Assembly (NCBI RefSeq): GCF_027923405.1
Contig: NZ_BQYI01000001.1
Span: 1,900,501 to 1,964,500, forward strand
Direction of reading: 5' to 3'
Length of the DNA stretch: 64,000 nucleotides
Source of the DNA: Paenibacillus sp. YYML68
GTDB lineage: Bacteria > Bacillota > Bacilli > Paenibacillales > NBRC-103111
Part shown: positions 60,565 to 64,000 of the stretch, piece by piece
How positions within the stretch are numbered: position 1 is the stretch's first letter
How the letters are laid out: the number at the start of each line of letters is the position of its first letter
The notes under the pieces: generated by a model
What the model was told of the DNA's origin: nothing
Databases searched by the model: none
Seen by the model: the letters and a program-made list of their open reading frames with translations, nothing else
Made by a program: the position numbers and the translations under genes

Positions 60565-60993
60565 TTATTCGCCTTCTGGGCCCTTCGGCTGAGAGACTTC
60601 CGCTTCATTGCTTCGCTTATGCTTTTCGCGCCAAAACATTGCGGTCAGTACTCGCTCGATCCATTCCTTATCCAGCTCGGACAGCGCAACGCCGTCGAAG
60701 TGAAGCTCGTTCTCTTGCAACAGCCTGCGCAAATTGACACGCGGTCTGTCTGGACTGCTCGGAGCGGACGCCGCCTCCTTAGGCTCCATATACCCGGCAA
60801 TTCTCATAAGCTCGGGGTATGGTGTATTCAGTCCCTCTGATAGCTTCATCAGAACATCGGGCGAGGGTACGCCACGGTTGCCGTTCTCAATTTGCGAGAT
60901 GTACGCGGCGGAAACGCCGGACCGGTCGGCAAGCTCGCGAATCGTAAATCCTTTTAGCTTGCGCATATCCTTGAGCTGCTGATAGAACAACAT
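60565..60993 (-). CDS. XRE-family regulator, CI-like
   Basis: A 142-residue protein with a Cro/CI-type HTH (about residues 5-65: 'LKDMRKLKGFTIRELADRSG', 'AYISQIENGNRGVPSPDVLM') and a charged C-terminal region without recognisable peptidase motifs. It is common in Paenibacillus genomes, often outside phages. GTAGGTG precedes the ATG. Divergent from the smaller XRE gene; both could bind the 200 bp between them. Confidence 0.85.
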   Translation of the reverse strand: MLFYQQLKDMRKLKGFTIRELADRSGVSAAYISQIENGNRGVPSPDVLMKLSEGLNTPYPELMRIAGYMEPKEAASAPSSPDRPRVNLRRLLQENELHFDGVALSELDKEWIERVLTAMFWREKHKRSNEAEVSQPKGPEGE

Positions 60994-61133
60994 GGATCAC
61001 ACCTACTAAGTAATCAGTATAAGCATTTCTTGAAGCATGGATTGCCTGCGTTAGGTAAATCTTGGTTAATGTTTTTATATTATCAGTAAATGTGGGCAAG
61101 TACAACTATGTTAACAAGAGTGAAATAAATAGA

Positions 61134-61179
61134 TTGCAATAGTGAATGAATCTTTATATAATGGGAACAAACGATTGTT
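61134..61179 (+). promoter_or_regulatory. promoter and dyad before the small XRE gene
   Basis: TTGCAA-N17-TATAAT (61134-61162), followed at the start site by the dyad AACAA-ACGA-TTGTT (61166-61179), a candidate operator for either XRE protein. Confidence 0.7.
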
Positions 61180-61196
61180 TTGGAGGTATTTGTAAG

Positions 61197-61403
61197 ATGA
61201 AGGTGATCGCTAAGACGAACGCAGTAATGAAGGCACGTATCATTATGGGCTTGACGCAAAGAGAGCTTGCAAGGCGGACCGGCTTAAGCTTCGCCTATGT
61301 CAGCTTGCTGGAACGATCCATGAAGTCGATCGGTCCCGGAGCGGCGAAGCGGCTGTGCGAGGCGCTGGAGCAGCCGTTCGAGGAGCTGTTCGAGCTGAAG
61401 TAG
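61197..61403 (+). CDS. small XRE-family regulator, Cro-like
   Basis: A 68-residue protein that is almost all HTH ('MKARIIMGLTQRELARRTGL', 'AYVSLLERSMKSIGPGAAKR'). The ATG follows TTGGAGG; the frame is open upstream but that part overlaps the promoter. With the CI-like gene divergent on the other strand it forms a minimal CI/Cro-like pair, but no phage genes are near. A strong terminator follows, so it is monocistronic. Confidence 0.8.
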   Translation: MKVIAKTNAVMKARIIMGLTQRELARRTGLSFAYVSLLERSMKSIGPGAAKRLCEALEQPFEELFELK

Positions 61404-61429
61404 CATGACTATAGGTTACAGGTTCAAAA

Positions 61430-61464
61430 AAACCAGAGCTGCACACAGCTCTGGTTTACTTTTT
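61430..61464. terminator. terminator of the small XRE gene
   Basis: AAACCAGAGCTG, loop CACA, complement, then ACTTTTT. On the minus strand TTTTTTTGAACC follows, so it may also end the diguanylate cyclase transcript. Confidence 0.9.
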
Positions 61465-61492
61465 AATGCGAATGGCGCTTAACGGTAGTCGG

Positions 61493-62641
61493 TCAGCTCC
61501 AGCCGATGACCTTGTTCTTACCCGACGTCTTCGCCTTGTACATCGCTTCATCGGCCTGCTGGATCAGCTCCTCGGCGTGGATGCCCTTCTTGAATACACT
61601 GTAGCCCATGCTCACGGTCACAATGGTCTCCTGCTCGATGCGTGCACGTATTCGCTCGGCCAGCTCCTCGGGGAGCACGTCGGGGTCGGTCACGAGCACG
61701 ACCATCTCCTCGCCGCCGTACCGGCCGCAGGTGCCTGCTTCACCCGTTTCCTCCATGATAATTTGAGCGGCCTGACGCAGCACTTGATCGCCCATATGAT
61801 GCCCCTTCGTATCATTGAGCTTCTTGAAATTATCGATGTCGCTGAACAGAACGGATACCGGATGACGCTGCTGCAGTGCAGACCGGAGACGATTGTCGAA
61901 ATATTTACGATTATACAGCTTGGTCAAGCTGTCGGTAATTGATGACGTATAGATCGCCTGCATGATCTCAATGACCCGCTCGAAGATGAACAGGAACAGA
62001 ACCATATGCAGGGCGAATGGAGCCATTCGCTCCAGCAGCTGCAGGACAGGCTGGCTGTCGTTGAATATATACAGGTTGGCCATGTGCAGCGTCTGCTGGA
62101 TGAAGGAAACGGTCAGCATTGTCTGGTATTTGCCATTCTGGCCGATACGCGGGTTGACGATAATGAAGCTTAAGAAGATGAGGATAAACATATACAGCTC
62201 CAGCCCAAGCGGGCGAAGCAGATGAATATGGATGTCGCCGCTCTGCAGCCATTCGGGTGCGAGCCAATACGTGGACGCTACGGCGGCGGTCGCGATGACG
62301 AACAGGAGGAACAGCGTGATATCGCGCTTGCGCGTCGGGTTGTAGAGCTGGAATATGCCGACATTCAGCATGACGAAGGCGAACGCCTTGAGCAGCAGCG
62401 CTGCGAATATTTCATCCTCGGTCAGCTCTGGCGTCCAGGCTCGGGCGATCAGCAGCACATATTGAACGAGAAGCAGGGCCAGCGCGACGATCATCGAGAA
62501 GTACCCAATCTTGCGCCGGGTGAAGAGCAGGCGAATCGACACGAGCATTGTCATCGCGATCATCACAAGAAGCATGGAGTACATCCACACCGCGCCGGTA
62601 GGTTCTAGTAGTATCGAGGACAGCGTCAATGTATCATTCAA
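61493..62641 (-). CDS. membrane diguanylate cyclase (GGEEM variant)
   Basis: A 382-residue protein with about six or seven membrane helices (residues 15-215) and a C-terminal GGDEF-type domain. 'LFSDIDNFKKLNDTKGHHMGD' is the metal and guanine site (quoted in part), and the signature reads 'GRYGGEEMVVLV': GGEE is active in known cyclases, but the last residue is Met, not Phe. There is no RxxD inhibitory site before it. I start at TTG 62641, 10 bp after GGAGG; an upstream ATG has no site. Confidence 0.85.
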   Translation of the reverse strand: MNDTLTLSSILLEPTGAVWMYSMLLVMIAMTMLVSIRLLFTRRKIGYFSMIVALALLLVQYVLLIARAWTPELTEDEIFAALLLKAFAFVMLNVGIFQLYNPTRKRDITLFLLFVIATAAVASTYWLAPEWLQSGDIHIHLLRPLGLELYMFILIFLSFIIVNPRIGQNGKYQTMLTVSFIQQTLHMANLYIFNDSQPVLQLLERMAPFALHMVLFLFIFERVIEIMQAIYTSSITDSLTKLYNRKYFDNRLRSALQQRHPVSVLFSDIDNFKKLNDTKGHHMGDQVLRQAAQIIMEETGEAGTCGRYGGEEMVVLVTDPDVLPEELAERIRARIEQETIVTVSMGYSVFKKGIHAEELIQQADEAMYKAKTSGKNKVIGWS

Positions 62642-62807
62642 TGGAAACAAGCCTCCGTCATTAACCATTTCTCGACACATTATACCAAACCTATATTCGC
62701 ACAGGAAGTCTTGTCGAATGTTTATATAACTGATAGGATGATAGAGACTGTAGTAGACTGTGCCAGATGTGCGTCAACAACTATGAAAGACAGGGGACCT
62801 ACCTATT

Positions 62808-63941
62808 ATGCGAGTGCTTCAAGCGTTGTTTTTTCCACCGGAGCAGCCGGGCGGTGTATCTTCGATGGTACCGTACTTGCTGGACCGCTTCAATAAGCGT
62901 GGCTGGGAGATGGAGCTGTTCTCTCTGCCCAAGCGTATTCGGAACAAGGGCTCGGAGGACGTGAGCTTTACGACCTTCGACTGGACGCAGTACGCAGGCC
63001 AACCGATGGTTGATAAATATATCCAGACGTTCAAGGACTATACGTGGTGGACGAAGCTGCGTATTCAGAAATCGTACGATCTCATTCATGCCCATCATCC
63101 GATTGCGGCGCTCGTGATGAAGCGGGTGTTTCCCGATACGCCGGTGCTCATGACGGTGCACTCCAGCTATGAGAAGGAGCTGATCCTCAATGGGAGGATC
63201 GAGGAGAACGGTCCGGAGCATCAGTTCCTGACGTCGCTCTACGGCGAGCTGGAGGAGCATGTTGATCAGCTGATTACCGTCTCCAATTCGTTCAAAAAAT
63301 ATTTGTCCGACTACGTGCAGGAGCCGGAGCGCATTGGCGTCATCCCGAACGGCTTCGACGAGAAGCGGTTCCGTCCTGTGCAGCATGATACGAAGGTGCC
63401 GCAGCTCATCTCGGTATGCCGACTCGTGCCGGCCAAGGGGCTCGACACGCTGCTTCACGCGTGTGCGGAGCTGAAGAAGAAGGGGCACAAGTTCGTGCTG
63501 CATCTGATCGGCGACGGTCCGATCCGCACCGAGCTGGAGCAGCTGGCCGTTCAGCTCGATCTGTATGAGGAGACGATCTTCTACGGCTACATGCTTCATC
63601 CGGAGGACTTCATGCCGTTCTTCGACGTCTTCGTGCTGCCGTCGCGGGCGGAATCGTTCGGCTCCGTCTTCGCGGAAGCGGCGCTGTGCGGCCTCGCTGT
63701 CGTCGGAACGAACGTCGGAGGCATTGCCGAGCAGATCGAGCACGGCGTGAACGGGCTGCTCGTGCCTGTTGATGATGTCGGCGCCTTATCCGTCGCCTTG
63801 GAGAAGGTAATTAGCGATCCGATGTACCGCTACCAGCTGTCCCGCGTCGCCCTCGAGAAGGCGCTGAAGTCGTACTCGATGTCCCGCGTCGCGCAGCAGC
63901 TGCGCAATGTGTATCGGACGTATCGGGTGGAGCGACCGTAG
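62808..63941 (+). CDS. GT4-family glycosyltransferase
   Basis: A 377-residue retaining glycosyltransferase (GT-B fold). The N-terminal domain starts 'MRVLQALFFPPEQPGGVSS' and 'YDLIHAHHPIAAL'. The C-terminal domain has 'VCRLVPAKGLDTLLHACAEL' in part and the donor-site 'PSRAESFGSVFAEAALCGLAV' with the EX7E pair. It probably makes a glycolipid or exopolysaccharide link. AGGGGA precedes the ATG; a weak promoter TTGTCG-N17-TAGGAT is at 62711-62739. A single gene here; the window ends 59 bp after it. Confidence 0.9.
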   Translation: MRVLQALFFPPEQPGGVSSMVPYLLDRFNKRGWEMELFSLPKRIRNKGSEDVSFTTFDWTQYAGQPMVDKYIQTFKDYTWWTKLRIQKSYDLIHAHHPIAALVMKRVFPDTPVLMTVHSSYEKELILNGRIEENGPEHQFLTSLYGELEEHVDQLITVSNSFKKYLSDYVQEPERIGVIPNGFDEKRFRPVQHDTKVPQLISVCRLVPAKGLDTLLHACAELKKKGHKFVLHLIGDGPIRTELEQLAVQLDLYEETIFYGYMLHPEDFMPFFDVFVLPSRAESFGSVFAEAALCGLAVVGTNVGGIAEQIEHGVNGLLVPVDDVGALSVALEKVISDPMYRYQLSRVALEKALKSYSMSRVAQQLRNVYRTYRVERP

Positions 63942-64000
63942 ACGTTACAGGAGTTCTACCGTCAGCTTTCTAGCTCATGGTGCGTTGTAGCTAATATTCA

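Noticed and set aside
60565-61403. Prophage remnant
   Set aside because: Only two XRE genes; no integrase, terminase, portal or lysis gene within the window.

Overview
The window is chromosomal DNA from a GC-moderate Firmicute, most likely Paenibacillaceae (Paenibacillus or a close relative). This is an inference from gene content and style: strong AGGAGG ribosome sites with many GTG/TTG starts, sigma-A promoters (TTGaca-N17-TATAAT), a DUF2600 terpene synthase, a DUF3906 protein, a class 2 PyrD, a threonine-independent citramalate synthase, GlnR-type operators and a Bacillus-type 6S RNA. Most of the window is ordinary core and accessory chromosome. I saw no rRNA, tRNA, CRISPR array, intact insertion sequence or prophage.

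Layout. 1-12.7 kb: a terpene synthase pair, phosphofructokinase, a Bcp-type peroxiredoxin beside a Fur/PerR-like box, uracil-DNA glycosylase, a secreted DUF4015 glycosidase-like protein, an MFS carrier, a DUF4178/DUF4247 pair, the RNA helicase CshA, a YesL-like DUF624 membrane protein, a 6S RNA gene and transaldolase. 12.7-25.5 kb: thiol peroxidase, a GltC-like LysR regulator, a YugP-type peptidase, a MerR regulator with a broken start, an ammonium transporter with GlnR-type boxes followed by a GlnD-like (DUF294) protein and a DnaQ-like exonuclease, a JAMM peptidase, an MFS exporter, a TlpA-like thioredoxin, citramalate synthase and DNA polymerase IV. 25.6-32.8 kb: ferredoxin, then a signalling and surface block of CHASE2 adenylate cyclase, FecR/cohesin-like protein, NHL propeller with a copper-amine-oxidase-N domain, and HD-GYP phosphodiesterase. 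33-45.9 kb: pyrD, a small alarmone synthetase, a DUF309 protein, a tyrosine phosphatase, a 31-residue holin-like type I toxin, RsuA-type pseudouridine synthase, HAD phosphatase, a three-repeat acidic protein, an RCC1-repeat secreted protein, an RsmF-like rRNA methyltransferase and the queuosine operon queD-queE-queC. 46-51.4 kb: a serine hydrolase, a LysR regulator and two MFS carriers.

51.5-53.5 kb is visibly AT-richer and decayed. It holds an intact VbhA-type antitoxin next to a frameshifted, truncated Fic toxin, a membrane protein gene split by an in-frame TAG, and other fragments. 53.5-64 kb returns to normal: aldo/keto reductase with a divergent MerR regulator, a GntR-controlled catabolic operon (beta-hydroxyacid dehydrogenase, GntP permease, DUF1537 kinase, class II aldolase) with two paired operators and a CcpA-type cre site, a divergent pair of XRE regulators, a diguanylate cyclase with GGEEM in place of GGDEF, and a GT4 glycosyltransferase.

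The arrangements most worth following up are the Amt/DUF294/exonuclease locus with its two GlnR-type boxes, the cyclase-FecR-NHL block, the four-gene sugar-acid operon that lacks the usual isomerase and decarboxylase, the toxin remnants, and the three-repeat acidic protein.
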